Positions 8,023 to 16,659 of a DNA stretch of 35,946 nt are shown here, piece by piece. Below the pieces are notes generated by a model, which did no database searches, had not been told where the DNA came from, and worked only from the letters and a program-made list of their open reading frames with translations. Source of the DNA: Nitrososphaerota archaeon (GTDB lineage Archaea > Thermoproteota > Nitrososphaeria > Nitrososphaerales > JACPRH01); the NCBI GenBank assembly GCA_016190055.1, contig JACPRH010000022.1, positions 1-35,946 on the forward strand. The letters run 5' to 3'. A program made the translations under genes and the position numbers. Numbering within the stretch: position 1 is the first letter of the stretch; the number at the start of each line of letters is the position of its first letter.

Positions 8023-9654
8023 ATGCCTAAACTTGAGGAGCCTATGCAAGAGCTAATTGAGATGATGCACTTCACCGAGCGAGTCTCTGAGGTGATTCAT
8101 GGGCTACATGATGAAGAACAAATCTATGAGAAAGTAAAGGAGGAGTTTGAGAAGGCAGGCAAATATGATGAAGGAGTCTTTCTGCTGACTGAAGATGGAA
8201 AGAGGCTTAAGGTCACAAAGTTCAGGATAGCGCGTCCCCAGAAAATCGAGTTTCTTGAGAAGGTCACAGGCATAAGTTTTGCCAGATTTACGCTTGATCC
8301 TGGGCGCGAAATCTTTCAACCTGTTTTGACTGAAGGCAAGACTATCCATTACCGCTTTGAAGATCTGATAAAGCAGCAAGCGCCTAAACCAGTAGCTTAC
8401 CTAGTTGTGAAGACCCTCGGCTTTGAAAAAGTTACTGGAATCATGACTCCGTTACGAAGACATGGCAAGATTATCGGCGCCTTCTCTACATCTGCGCCTA
8501 ATCTTGCAGAATATTTTGCTCCATCAGTAGTAAGCCTCGCCACACACATTTCAACAGCTCTAGAAATGGCCGATGAACATCAAGCCCGAACAAAAATGGA
8601 GAAGGCGCTGGCAGAGAGTGAGGAGAAATATCGGGCGATTGTGGAGAATCTGCCGGTCTTTGTAGCCATATACCAAGACGAGGGTTTCAGGTATGTTAAC
8701 CGAGCAATGTGCGAAAAACTAGGTTGGACATTTGAAGAGATGACTAACCAGTCATTTGATCCCCTTCCAAAAATAATACCGGCAAAATTCCTGCAGCTAG
8801 TGAAAGACAATAGTGCAAGGAGGTTAAAGGAAAACAACGTTTCGCCGTACGAGATATCTCTGAGAAGCAGAGATGGTAAGGAGATACCGGTTACCGTCAA
8901 GGCGCAAAACATCGTCTACGAAGGAAAAACTGCGATTGAGTATATTATGACTGACATTACTGAGCGAAAACAGGCTGAAGCGGAGAAGTTAGCCGCCGTA
9001 AGTCAAATGGCGAAAAGTATCGGTCATGACGTGCGAAACCCCTTATCATCAATGAAGGCCGCTGCATACATCCTGAAGAACGAGAATCTAAGCGAAAAGG
9101 GACGGGAGATGCTTGAGATAATTAATCTCAACATCGCGACTACAGGCAGAATCATCAAGGGATTCCTTCAATTCACAGTCGAACCGAAACTCTACTTCAG
9201 AGAGGCGGATATCAACGCGTTGCTGAAGGAGATACTTGCCCAGACCGTGATGCCGAGCAACATCAAAGTATTGACAAGCTTCGGCGACATCCCTAAAGCT
9301 GAGATTGATGCTGAGCAACTAGAAAGAGCACTGTTTAACCTAATACAAAACGCGGTGCAGGCGATGCCTCAAGGAGGAGAACTAATGGTCGCCACAGAAA
9401 CATCCGGTAAATCGGTTCACATAGAGATCAGCGACACAGGCGTAGGCATACCTGAAGAGAACCTTGAGAAAATATTCTCACCTTTCTTCACAACGAAGAC
9501 TGACGGAACAGGCCTAGGGCTGTCAAGCACAAAAAAGATAGTTGAAGGCCACGGCGGAGCAATCCGAATAGACAGTAAGAAGAGAAAAGGCACCACTATA
9601 ACAGTAGAACTACCTATCGCTCAGCCACACCAAACCCGGCGCAGCTTATCCTAA
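8023..9654 (+). CDS. Soluble GAF/PAS sensor histidine kinase
   Basis: A 543-residue cytosolic two-component sensor without membrane segments. Residues about 20-185 look like a GAF-type sensor, 200-316 form a PAS domain (EEKYRAIVENLPVFVAIYQ to YIMTDITERK), and the kinase core has the phospho-acceptor His335 in SIGHDVRNPL, the N box around Asn443, DTGVGIPEEN from 471, FSPFFTTK and GTGLGL at 495-500. AAGGAGG at 8005-8011 sits 11 bp before the ATG. No response regulator is in the window, so its partner is elsewhere. It shares the intergenic promoter region with mch, which hints at C1 or redox sensing; the ligand is unknown. Confidence 0.9.
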   Translation: MPKLEEPMQELIEMMHFTERVSEVIHGLHDEEQIYEKVKEEFEKAGKYDEGVFLLTEDGKRLKVTKFRIARPQKIEFLEKVTGISFARFTLDPGREIFQPVLTEGKTIHYRFEDLIKQQAPKPVAYLVVKTLGFEKVTGIMTPLRRHGKIIGAFSTSAPNLAEYFAPSVVSLATHISTALEMADEHQARTKMEKALAESEEKYRAIVENLPVFVAIYQDEGFRYVNRAMCEKLGWTFEEMTNQSFDPLPKIIPAKFLQLVKDNSARRLKENNVSPYEISLRSRDGKEIPVTVKAQNIVYEGKTAIEYIMTDITERKQAEAEKLAAVSQMAKSIGHDVRNPLSSMKAAAYILKNENLSEKGREMLEIINLNIATTGRIIKGFLQFTVEPKLYFREADINALLKEILAQTVMPSNIKVLTSFGDIPKAEIDAEQLERALFNLIQNAVQAMPQGGELMVATETSGKSVHIEISDTGVGIPEENLEKIFSPFFTTKTDGTGLGLSSTKKIVEGHGGAIRIDSKKRKGTTITVELPIAQPHQTRRSLS

Positions 9655-9671
9655 ACTATTCTTCGCACGAT

Positions 9672-10499
9672 TTACAGGAAGGCTTCGTAGCCGGCTAGAT
9701 GCGGATTCTTCTCTTTATGGATGAAGAGTTTACCGGTCCCAGCCTCCGCGTTATCTCCTGAGAAGGCGTAGAAGGGCCCCGGTATCTTGTCGTTCTCAAT
9801 CTTCGCCTTGTCCTTGATCTCCTCGATCTGGAAGCCTGCTAGCAGATCGTCGGTTTTACCTACTACGGCGATTTTTCCGCCGGTCATCGAGGCACCTACA
9901 CGGCCGGGGCAGTTTCCACCTATGAGAATACTGCCTCCAGTCATATGGATTCCAGGCATTAGGCCTGCGTCACCAGATATCTTGATTAGTCCGCCTGACA
10001 TCCAAGCGGCAGCCTCACTTCCAGCGTTGCCTTTCACCACTATGATTCCACCTTTCATGCCGCTTCGGGCTCCGCGGTAGGCTGCTCCTAGAAAGTTCCC
10101 TGCGTTACCGGTTATCTCTATTGAGCCGCCCTTCATAGCTAGACCAGCCCATTCACCGGCGTCTCCGTTCACGATAATCTGGCCGTTCTTCATTTCGGCT
10201 CCGGCGTAGATGCCTGTTTGACCGTTGATGATGATTTTTCCCGCGGTCATTTTGGCTCCGATTCTTCGTGAGTTCGGTAAACCGCCTTCGATGGTTATGG
10301 TTAGATCCTGGGGTGTTGCTGAGGTTTCGCCTTTGACGTCGAAGACCGCGCCTAGTGTTGAGGGGTGGTTGCCTATCCAGATAGGCAGCGACGCAATCTG
10401 CTCAGGGGTCTTCCCCGCGAAGTTGTCGGGGCTGATCTCTCTTAGATCGAGCGGCTGGAACGGTGGGTTCGCCTTTGCGGTTAGAGTGATGTCTGCCAT
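9672..10499 (-). CDS. fwdC: Formylmethanofuran dehydrogenase subunit C
   Basis: Structural subunit of the molybdenum or tungsten enzyme that reduces CO2 to formylmethanofuran. The 275 residues carry a run of GG-x-I-x-I-x-G-NAG repeats (GGSIEITGNAGNFLGAAYRG, GGIIVVKGNAGSEAAAWMSGG, GGLIKISGDAGLMPGIHMTGG), the right-handed beta-helix it shares with the glutamate synthase alpha C-terminal domain. It is the last gene of fwdDBAC, 13 bp after fwdA. Its start is an ATG. Confidence 0.95.
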   Translation of the reverse strand: MADITLTAKANPPFQPLDLREISPDNFAGKTPEQIASLPIWIGNHPSTLGAVFDVKGETSATPQDLTITIEGGLPNSRRIGAKMTAGKIIINGQTGIYAGAEMKNGQIIVNGDAGEWAGLAMKGGSIEITGNAGNFLGAAYRGARSGMKGGIIVVKGNAGSEAAAWMSGGLIKISGDAGLMPGIHMTGGSILIGGNCPGRVGASMTGGKIAVVGKTDDLLAGFQIEEIKDKAKIENDKIPGPFYAFSGDNAEAGTGKLFIHKEKNPHLAGYEAFL

Positions 10500-10512
10500 G
10501 CTGCTTGTTCAC

Positions 10513-12225
10513 CTAGACCTCCGCGTTCACCCTCACAGGGGTGGAGTTGACTATATGCTTCTCCGCAATGATATAATTGCTCATTTGAACGGTGTAGTAG
10601 TCTTGGAACTTCTGGCGAAGATCAGTTTCAACGGTTCTTGCCAGATCGTCTGAAACCTTCGCGTCGGCCCAGTATATTCGTCCCGGCACTGACTTTACTA
10701 CTTCGCCGTCCTTCACAACGATCTCGCCATCCTTGATTGTGTAGACAGCTTTCTGCATTGCCTTGCGGAACTTTCTTGGGGTTGTGGAGGGATCTATCTT
10801 TCGGAAGTCAAGATCGTGTATCGCGATGTCGGCGTCTGCACCTACTCCGAGGTGGCCTTTGTTCTTCAGCCCGAGGAGGCGGGCGGTTCCCGCGCGGGTT
10901 GAGATAAGCACCTCTGAGAAGGTGTATTCACGGTCGAGGCTTTCAAGCGCAGTTTTGCTTCTCGCGCGCTTGTTCACCTTGTTGGTGAGTTTTTGCCGCG
11001 CTTTTTTGCTCATAAGCCAAGCCATTACTCTTGGGTAGGTTGTGAAGTAGCCTCCGTTCGGGTGGTCGGTAGTCATGCAGACCTTCCACGGGTCGTCAAT
11101 CATCAGTGAGGCTTCGAGCCCGGTGATCCACATTATAGCGTGAACGTAGTTGCTCTTCTTGTAGTGTATTGGGACGATGCCGCAGCCTGTTTCAGCCTCG
11201 ATGTCTCCGTTAATCCATCGTGCCCCAGTCATTCCCTGAAGCTTGAACTCAAAGGGTCCGTCAGCCGTCATAGTTGTCGTGTCGGAGAAAACTATCTGCC
11301 CGATATCTATCGAGGCGTGATTGTGGTTGTTGATGTATTTTGCCAGATGCTCCGCTCCTGAGGAGAGGTTCATCCAGTTGGTTCCACCGTAAATATTGAA
11401 TTGAACATGGGTAAGGTGGATGACGGGTTTTCCGTCATTGGCACCTGCGATCTGCCGAACTGAGTCAAGTGTCTCCAAGGCAGTCTCGTAGTTTCCGGGT
11501 GTTCCAAGCATATTTGCGTGAATATGCATCTGGTGAGGCAGGTTAAGCCGCTTCACCGCATTACACATACCTTGGATGATTTGTCGCGGTGTTACGTCGA
11601 AGTGCTTAACAGGTTCGTCTAGCGGAGTTGTTTCGCCACCCCACTTCCAGTTTTCTACGCCACCGGGGTTGACTAACTTTACCGCGTAGCCTTTTACTGA
11701 TTTAAGCATCCAAGCAACGTAGGCTGCAAGCTCGTCATGACGATTGTCCTTCAGATACTCCATTACATGCCAGTTGTTTCCGAAGAGTGGGTAGCAGGCC
11801 TTATCCAGCATCGGTGTATCGTTCAGTTCATCGATAACGTGAAGCATCTTCAGAGGCGGGTTCGCAGGCTCGAAGACCGTTGTGTAACCCATCTCCGAGT
11901 AGTCGTAGCCGGTTGTGAAGGTTGACGGGCAGGATGTGCCGACCCCGGATCGCTTCACGGCAGTCTTAGGCTTCAAATTCCTGTAGTGATCTTCTGGTCT
12001 GAGGATGCGACCCATGTTCACCTTCGGCCCCGCGATATGGGAGTGAATATCGACTCCGCCAGCCAAGACCACCTTGCCTGAAGCATCGATCACTATGGCG
12101 CTGGACTCGTTCACGCGCTCAACGATTTTGCCGTTGCTGACAGCGATATCCATTACCTCGCCGTCTATCCGGTTAACCGGGTCGAAGACGGTTCCATTCT
12201 TGATGATTATGTTCTGCGGCGTCAT
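10513..12225 (-). CDS. fwdA: Formylmethanofuran dehydrogenase subunit A
   Basis: Metal-dependent amidohydrolase subunit that condenses formate with methanofuran, or hydrolyses formyl-MFR in the oxidative direction. The 570 residues open with an amidohydrolase beta-sandwich (IIIKNGTVFDP) and have the metal pair His61 and His63 in GGVDIHSHIAGPKVNMGR. Further segments typical of FwdA are QMHIHANMLGTPGN, HLTHVQFN and TTDHPNGGYFTTYPRVMAWLMS, the last with the catalytic aspartate region. It starts at an ATG 5 bp after the fwdB stop and lies in the middle of fwdDBAC. Confidence 0.97.
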   Translation of the reverse strand: MTPQNIIIKNGTVFDPVNRIDGEVMDIAVSNGKIVERVNESSAIVIDASGKVVLAGGVDIHSHIAGPKVNMGRILRPEDHYRNLKPKTAVKRSGVGTSCPSTFTTGYDYSEMGYTTVFEPANPPLKMLHVIDELNDTPMLDKACYPLFGNNWHVMEYLKDNRHDELAAYVAWMLKSVKGYAVKLVNPGGVENWKWGGETTPLDEPVKHFDVTPRQIIQGMCNAVKRLNLPHQMHIHANMLGTPGNYETALETLDSVRQIAGANDGKPVIHLTHVQFNIYGGTNWMNLSSGAEHLAKYINNHNHASIDIGQIVFSDTTTMTADGPFEFKLQGMTGARWINGDIEAETGCGIVPIHYKKSNYVHAIMWITGLEASLMIDDPWKVCMTTDHPNGGYFTTYPRVMAWLMSKKARQKLTNKVNKRARSKTALESLDREYTFSEVLISTRAGTARLLGLKNKGHLGVGADADIAIHDLDFRKIDPSTTPRKFRKAMQKAVYTIKDGEIVVKDGEVVKSVPGRIYWADAKVSDDLARTVETDLRQKFQDYYTVQMSNYIIAEKHIVNSTPVRVNAEV

Positions 12226-12230
12226 CTTTC

Positions 12231-13535
12231 TTAACCAGACCTCCCCTTAAGCTCGCGAACCTTACCAAGTATTTTCTTCAGGATATCCTCGTCCGAAAGG
12301 ACTCCTTGAGACGGCTCCACCACCTTCTTCAACGGCAGAGCTACGCCGTCCATTCTGTACGCGATGCCTTCACACTCAATCCCAGCGAAGGCCGATGGTA
12401 TTACGACATCCGCAACCAGTGTCGTAACCGAGTGCACCGGGTCTATTGCAGCCAGAGGTGATTTGCGGATGCGGTTAGCGAGATCTTTCGGGAAATGCGC
12501 GATAGGATCCGAGGCAATGACAAGCATAGCGTCATTTTCACCTCTCCGCACGATGTCTGTTACGGTTGTTTCACCCGGGTTGTACCATGGGTAGCCGTGG
12601 CTGAAGTCAATACCGTACGGGAAGCCTGTTTGCCAAGCGGAGACTTCGTTTACTCCGTTGACATTGAAGTGCCCTCTAGCAGGCATTATCTGGAACTTTG
12701 TGTATTTGTTCAGGTCTCTTGTGAGAGAGAAGAGGCCGTCGATGTTCCGACCCTTCCCAACTGTCTGAGTTACACCTAGGCCGAAGAGGATAACACCGAA
12801 CTCTGCGTTCCTTAGGAGCTCAGCAAGCTCCTCGATGTCTTCAACCGGGACGCCTGCAACCTTCTCCTGCTGGATCTGCTCATTTCTAAGGGCGGTTCTA
12901 AGCGCGTTTACTAATTCGTAATCTTTTCCCTGATCAATCTGAACGAACTTGTCAGCTTTACGGGCGGTCGATGTCTGCCGTACATCAACCACGACGAGCT
13001 TCCTATCCGCTTTTCCGTTCCTCCAGCGTCCCTTCGCGGTGTAGCTGTAACGCTCAAAGTGGCGTGGATGAGCCTCGTCTGGGTTGCATCCCCAGCAGAT
13101 AATCAGATCTGCTCGATGCTTGATTTCACCGAGGCTGCAGGTGGATACACCGATTTCATGCAGACCTAGTACACCAGGCCCGTGGCAGACAACTGACTGA
13201 TTATCCATTACTCCACCGACTTCTTCTGTGAGCTCAATGGCGACCTTCACCGCTTCGCAGCTCGACAGAGCAAGGCCGTAAATAGCAGGATATTTTGCGT
13301 TGACAAGCATCTCTGCGACCTTCGTGACCGCTTCGTCAAGATTAGCGGGCTGCGTTGATCCGTTCTTTCGAACCATCGGTGTCTCGATTCTGTCGTGAGT
13401 GTAGCTTAGAAACTTGCTTGTGCCCATGGCGCAGGCGTTCCGCGCCTTCATCACCTTGTTTCCGTCAACATCAACTTCGATATCGTCGCAGAGGCATCCG
13501 CAGACGGTGCAAACTACGTCTTGATAGGTCTGCAA
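12231..13535 (-). CDS. fwdB: Formylmethanofuran dehydrogenase catalytic subunit B
   Basis: Molybdopterin subunit that reduces CO2 to formate before FwdA makes formyl-MFR. The 434 residues begin with an iron-sulfur motif: Cys9, Cys12 and Cys16 (CTVCGCLC) with Cys35 in NACAMG, fitting one 4Fe-4S cluster. Cys93 in LALSSCEAV aligns with the residue that binds Mo or W in this family; it is cysteine, not selenocysteine. Mo and W types cannot be told apart here. It begins at TTG directly after the fwdD stop with no gap. The electron-transfer subunits FwdE, F, G and H are not in the window, so the electron donor is unknown. Confidence 0.96.
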   Translation of the reverse strand: MQTYQDVVCTVCGCLCDDIEVDVDGNKVMKARNACAMGTSKFLSYTHDRIETPMVRKNGSTQPANLDEAVTKVAEMLVNAKYPAIYGLALSSCEAVKVAIELTEEVGGVMDNQSVVCHGPGVLGLHEIGVSTCSLGEIKHRADLIICWGCNPDEAHPRHFERYSYTAKGRWRNGKADRKLVVVDVRQTSTARKADKFVQIDQGKDYELVNALRTALRNEQIQQEKVAGVPVEDIEELAELLRNAEFGVILFGLGVTQTVGKGRNIDGLFSLTRDLNKYTKFQIMPARGHFNVNGVNEVSAWQTGFPYGIDFSHGYPWYNPGETTVTDIVRRGENDAMLVIASDPIAHFPKDLANRIRKSPLAAIDPVHSVTTLVADVVIPSAFAGIECEGIAYRMDGVALPLKKVVEPSQGVLSDEDILKKILGKVRELKGRSG

Positions 13536-13931
13536 CTAAATCTTAGCCTCCGCGTCGAACAGTTCTTCAATCTTCTTGAACTGCTCAGGACCAGCTGGTT
13601 CTACAGTGGCGATTGTGCCTTTGAAGGTAGGCATGCCGGAGCTGTCGGTATCGGGGCCGAAGAGTTGGTTAGCGTAGGGGCCATAGGGGATGTATACTAC
13701 TCCTCTGCGGGGAAACTGGTTTGAGGATGCGCTCTTCAAGACAACGGTGCCGTATGCGGTGGTTAATCGAACGTAGTCACCCGGCTTGATTAAGAGAGCA
13801 GCAATATCTTCTGGATGCATCTCACATACTGAGACGGCGGTGCGGTATCGGTCAGAGGTTTTTCCCGCCTCTTTCCCTACACCTTGCCTCAGCGTTCGGC
13901 CTGACAGTACTGTAACTTGCAGGCTTGTCAT
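13536..13931 (-). CDS. fwdD: Formylmethanofuran dehydrogenase subunit D
   Basis: A 131-residue molybdopterin-dinucleotide-binding domain that completes the cofactor site of FwdB. The pattern is that of the C-terminal domain of molybdopterin oxidoreductases: VTVLSGRTLRQG, SVCEMHPEDIAALLIKPGDYVRLTT, and FPRRGVVYIPYGPYANQL. It is the first gene of fwdDBAC, and its stop abuts the fwdB start. An ATG start lies about 30 bp after a TATA-like box, so the operon transcript is nearly leaderless. Confidence 0.94.
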   Translation of the reverse strand: MTSLQVTVLSGRTLRQGVGKEAGKTSDRYRTAVSVCEMHPEDIAALLIKPGDYVRLTTAYGTVVLKSASSNQFPRRGVVYIPYGPYANQLFGPDTDSSGMPTFKGTIATVEPAGPEQFKKIEELFDAEAKI

Positions 13932-13948
13932 TCACTTCTCACCAAGAG

Positions 13949-13965
13949 TATAGAGACTATAAGCA
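13949..13965 (-). promoter_or_regulatory. Promoter of fwdDBAC with overlapping inverted repeat
   Basis: GCTTATAG on the minus strand (13958-13965) is a TATA-like box about 30 bp before the fwdD ATG. It overlaps the inverted repeat TATAG-AGA-CTATA at 13949-13961, a possible site for a regulator that would block the TATA protein. Confidence 0.45.
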
Positions 13966-14067
13966 TTTTGCAGTCTCAGCTGAACCAGAGAAATTAGGAT
14001 AAAACCAATTTTATTAAACGTTACGCTTTAACCCGCTGATAACTATTCAGACAGTAACGATTCGAGA

Positions 14068-14098
14068 AACGAGACTCGTTCCCGAAAAGCAGCGAGTC
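14068..14098. repeat. Overlapping inverted repeats upstream of fwd
   Basis: AACGAG-A-CTCGTT (14068-14080) overlaps a second pair, GACTCG (14073-14078) with CGAGTC (14093-14098). The stretch lies between the end of the nucleotidyltransferase gene and the fwd promoter, so it may be a terminator structure or an operator. There is no run of T after it on the minus strand, which speaks against a simple terminator. Confidence 0.3.
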
Positions 14099-14156
14099 CT
14101 CACAATCTGAAGAGTGTATCTCTTTCAGCATCGAGAACAAATTCATCAAACAATGT

Positions 14157-15218
14157 TTAGCCGATGGGCTTGATGTAGTCGTGGCCACCGGCTTCAGGTG
14201 AGCCGATTACGATGCGGTGGTAGACGTCGCCGCTTCGCGTATCCTCAACCAGCTCAAGCTTCCCGTGTACCAGTATCGCCTCGCCTTCCTCGAAGACTCC
14301 GCCGAAGAGCCCAGAGTAGGTTGACACCTCCAAGATGTCTTCAACCTGCATTCCTTCATTGACCTTGAAGTCCTCCACCCGGTAGATATGTGGGTTGAAC
14401 AGTGATTCTGAAGCGTCGGATATCACTGCGCGGCCGGTCACGATTCCTACTGAGTGAAAGTGCTTGTCACCATACTTTTCATGTATTTCGGAGAGTGCTC
14501 GAACAGTATGGAGGGAGAAGACGGTTCCTCTGAATGAGTTGTAGTTCCACTGCCGCCGCCGAAGATCCTTCGCCTCGTCAAGGCTTAACGGATGCGTCTT
14601 CAGCTTATCTTCATACCATCGCTGCAGAAGCGGCTTCGGTATGCTCTTCACTAAGCCTTCAGCCTCGGAGTACAAGGTTGGCAGATTTTTCTTGAGCTGA
14701 AGACCGTTCGAGCCGCCTGAAACAGTTAGATCGATATCGGAGAACTCGGGGTTATGCAGATCGATCAGTATCGAGCCGGTGACTCCGAAGACATCTCGAT
14801 CTAAGCTGGTTGCGTCTGAAAGGTAATCAACCAGCTCAACCACCTTTCTCTGAAGAGGGTCAGGCCGCTCCATCGCTGAAAGCTCCTTCAGCTTAACTTG
14901 TGGAAGATAGTGCTGCGCGACCCGGTTCAACGGCACAGCCGACATCTCTACGCCGAAGACATCCGAGTGGAAAACATAATCAGGATACACGCCCTTCAAG
15001 TAATCGATGTTCCTGAGAAGATTAGGGATTGAGTAGGTTGGCATAGCGCGGGCGAACCGCTGTCCACCGCGTCCCCACTTGCCTTCCGCCGACGGAGAGT
15101 AGCGCAGATAAGATATTACGCGGTCCGGCGGATGAATATCATCTACTACGCAGAAGTAGAGGTGCTCACTGGTGCGGATGAACTCCCTATCTCTGAATAT
15201 CTCGGTAGATGGTTGCAA
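14157..15218 (-). CDS. Archaeal nucleotidyltransferase-fold protein, paralog 1
   Basis: A 353-residue protein I place in the archaeal COG2413-type nucleotidyltransferase group. FGVTGSILIDLHNPEFSDIDLTVSG near residues 144-168 is the GS...DxD core that binds metal and nucleotide. The N-terminal segment (DDIHPPDRVISYLRYSP) and the C-terminal half (ISDASESLFNPHIYRVEDF, GGVFEEGEAILVHGKLELVED) recur in the next gene, 23 bp upstream, so the two are tandem duplicates. The TTG start has AAGGAGAT about 8 bp before it. The biological substrate is unknown. Position between fwd and mer invites a link to cofactor handling but proves nothing. Confidence 0.78.
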   Translation of the reverse strand: MQPSTEIFRDREFIRTSEHLYFCVVDDIHPPDRVISYLRYSPSAEGKWGRGGQRFARAMPTYSIPNLLRNIDYLKGVYPDYVFHSDVFGVEMSAVPLNRVAQHYLPQVKLKELSAMERPDPLQRKVVELVDYLSDATSLDRDVFGVTGSILIDLHNPEFSDIDLTVSGGSNGLQLKKNLPTLYSEAEGLVKSIPKPLLQRWYEDKLKTHPLSLDEAKDLRRRQWNYNSFRGTVFSLHTVRALSEIHEKYGDKHFHSVGIVTGRAVISDASESLFNPHIYRVEDFKVNEGMQVEDILEVSTYSGLFGGVFEEGEAILVHGKLELVEDTRSGDVYHRIVIGSPEAGGHDYIKPIG

Positions 15219-15241
15219 TTTTCAGATCTCCTTTCTTTCAG

Positions 15242-16297
15242 CTACTTTTGGGTGTTAAGCAGAGATAAGGATATCATGGAGTCAGAGGGTGTGCCGCCTA
15301 GCAGAACCCATCTATGAGAGCCTGCGGCGGTGATAACCCACTCTAGCTTTCCCTGCAGCACTACTGTTTCGCCTGTTTCAGCCTGCTCGCAGAAACGTCC
15401 TCTGAAAGAGACAGCCTCAACGATATCAGATGCAACGGGCCCGTCTAGAACTTCTACCTGTGTCAACCTGTATCTACATGGAGTGTAGAAGGATTCTGAG
15501 GCATCGCTCACCAGCGCCTTAATCTTCACGTAGCCTTCGGTGTGATACTGGATGTCTCCATAGGCTTCACCTATCTCGGATGAGTTGGGGAGGTAGCGGA
15601 TGAAGAATTCTCTATCTCGATAAATCCCTTGGAAGGTTTTCCTCGCCTCATGCTGGGCGAACTGGTCGTAGGGCATCTTTGTGTCAGCGACCCTGAAATG
15701 GTAGAGCCGCTCCAGTTCATCCGGATGATGGTGCCTCACAGGGTTGCCTTCGCTTAGTAGGTGCTTCATCGCCTCTCTGACCAGTGTAGATTCGTTGCGG
15801 CCATAGACAATGAGGTCGATATCTGAAGACGGGGTGTGGAGCCCGATTTTGATGGAGCCTGAAACACCTAGGTTTGAGGCGGAGACTCCGGAGCAATCTC
15901 TGATGAGGGAGGCGAAGTCTACTGCGCGCTTCTCAGCCTCATCAGGCTTTGCTTCTCCGATTAGTCTGGCGAGAGCGTCGACTGGACGGTAGTAGACAGC
16001 AATCTCGCCTCTAGGGACTTGAGGAACCTCCATATTTAGGACAGAATCGTGGATTAGAAAGCTTGGGTAGCGTTGCCGCAGAAGGCTGTAGCGTTCACCC
16101 AAATGGTAGGTCTTCCGATATCGGCGTGCTCCCCTAGCTCGGTCACCGTGCTCGTCAGGAATGTAGCGTGGATAAGCGATTAGCCTGTCAGGCGGGTGAA
16201 TATGCCCCTTAACCTCGAAGATTGCGCCGTCTCGAAGCTCAAAGAAGTCACCTTCCCGACCTTCTGACGCTGACGGTGAGCTGTTACTGTTCTGCAG
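15242..16297 (-). CDS. Archaeal nucleotidyltransferase-fold protein, paralog 2 (CTG start)
   Basis: Paralog of the downstream gene. The first ATG/GTG/TTG codon in frame is a TTG at 16102, giving only 286 residues. Upstream, the same frame stays open and encodes DGAIFEVKGHIHPPDRLIAYPRYIP, matching DDIHPPDRVISYLRYSP of paralog 1, so the true N-terminus is longer. The only plausible start is CTG at 16297, with AGGTGAGG (16306-16313) 8 bp before it; a stop lies 7 codons further up. This gives 351 residues against 353 for the paralog. The core LGVSGSIKIGLHTPSSDIDLIVYG keeps GS and the DxD pair. The C-terminal ASESFYTPCRYRL and TVVLQGKLEWV also match. Function is unknown. Confidence 0.78.
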   Translation of the reverse strand: MQNSNSSPSASEGREGDFFELRDGAIFEVKGHIHPPDRLIAYPRYIPDEHGDRARGARRYRKTYHLGERYSLLRQRYPSFLIHDSVLNMEVPQVPRGEIAVYYRPVDALARLIGEAKPDEAEKRAVDFASLIRDCSGVSASNLGVSGSIKIGLHTPSSDIDLIVYGRNESTLVREAMKHLLSEGNPVRHHHPDELERLYHFRVADTKMPYDQFAQHEARKTFQGIYRDREFFIRYLPNSSEIGEAYGDIQYHTEGYVKIKALVSDASESFYTPCRYRLTQVEVLDGPVASDIVEAVSFRGRFCEQAETGETVVLQGKLEWVITAAGSHRWVLLGGTPSDSMISLSLLNTQK

Positions 16298-16659
16298 GAT
16301 GTCTTCCTCACCTTATCAGCAGTGTTACGTAGTGTTCTCCGCAATGGATCTGTGAGAAGGAGGAGGATAATATCGATCGAATGCATAGGTAGAATGAACG
16401 AATCATTGGAACGAGCGATTCAGCCAATTTATCAGCCGGCTAGAAGTATCTATGTCTATTTATGTTTACCATATTTTGGGTTGGTTTTGTTTCATCTATC
16501 TAGGGTTGGCGTGTGCCTGTGATTTCTTCATTACCAGCCGCCAACGAAACACCACTGACTGGGATTTGCAATATCAGACAACACATTAAAGGAAGCGTCT
16601 GGAGAGCTGATTGCCAGTCTCGAAGAGAAGAGTTTGCTTTGTTGCTGAGGTGAGAGAGT
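16298..16659. other. Divergent intergenic region with hairpin repeat
   Basis: 362 bp between the CTG-started nucleotidyltransferase gene and the Mer paralog. It holds hairpin repeat copy 1 (16489-16550), a TATA-like ATTAAAG near 16584 and GAGGTGA at 16647-16653. I see no other gene. Confidence 0.5.
16489..16550. repeat. Hairpin-forming repeat, copy 1
   Basis: It matches copy 2 at 26657-26714. The 5-bp outer stem GTTTC/GAAAC encloses a bulge and a 7-bp inner stem GTTGGCG/CGCCAAC. In copy 2 the inner stem reads GTTGGTG/CGCCAAT and keeps pairing through two G-U pairs. The loops share TTTC-n-TCA-n-TACCA-n-C. Copy 1 ends 110 bp before the Mer-paralog start. It could be a structured RNA, a small mobile element or a regulatory site. 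Confidence 0.65.

Noticed and set aside
13431-13535. Selenocysteine version of FwdB
   Set aside because: The metal-ligand position encodes a normal cysteine (Cys93), and there is no in-frame TGA in the gene.
16180-16386. 68-residue minus-strand frame starting at ATG
   Set aside because: It overlaps, out of frame, the homologous N-terminus of nucleotidyltransferase paralog 2, which is supported by alignment to paralog 1.
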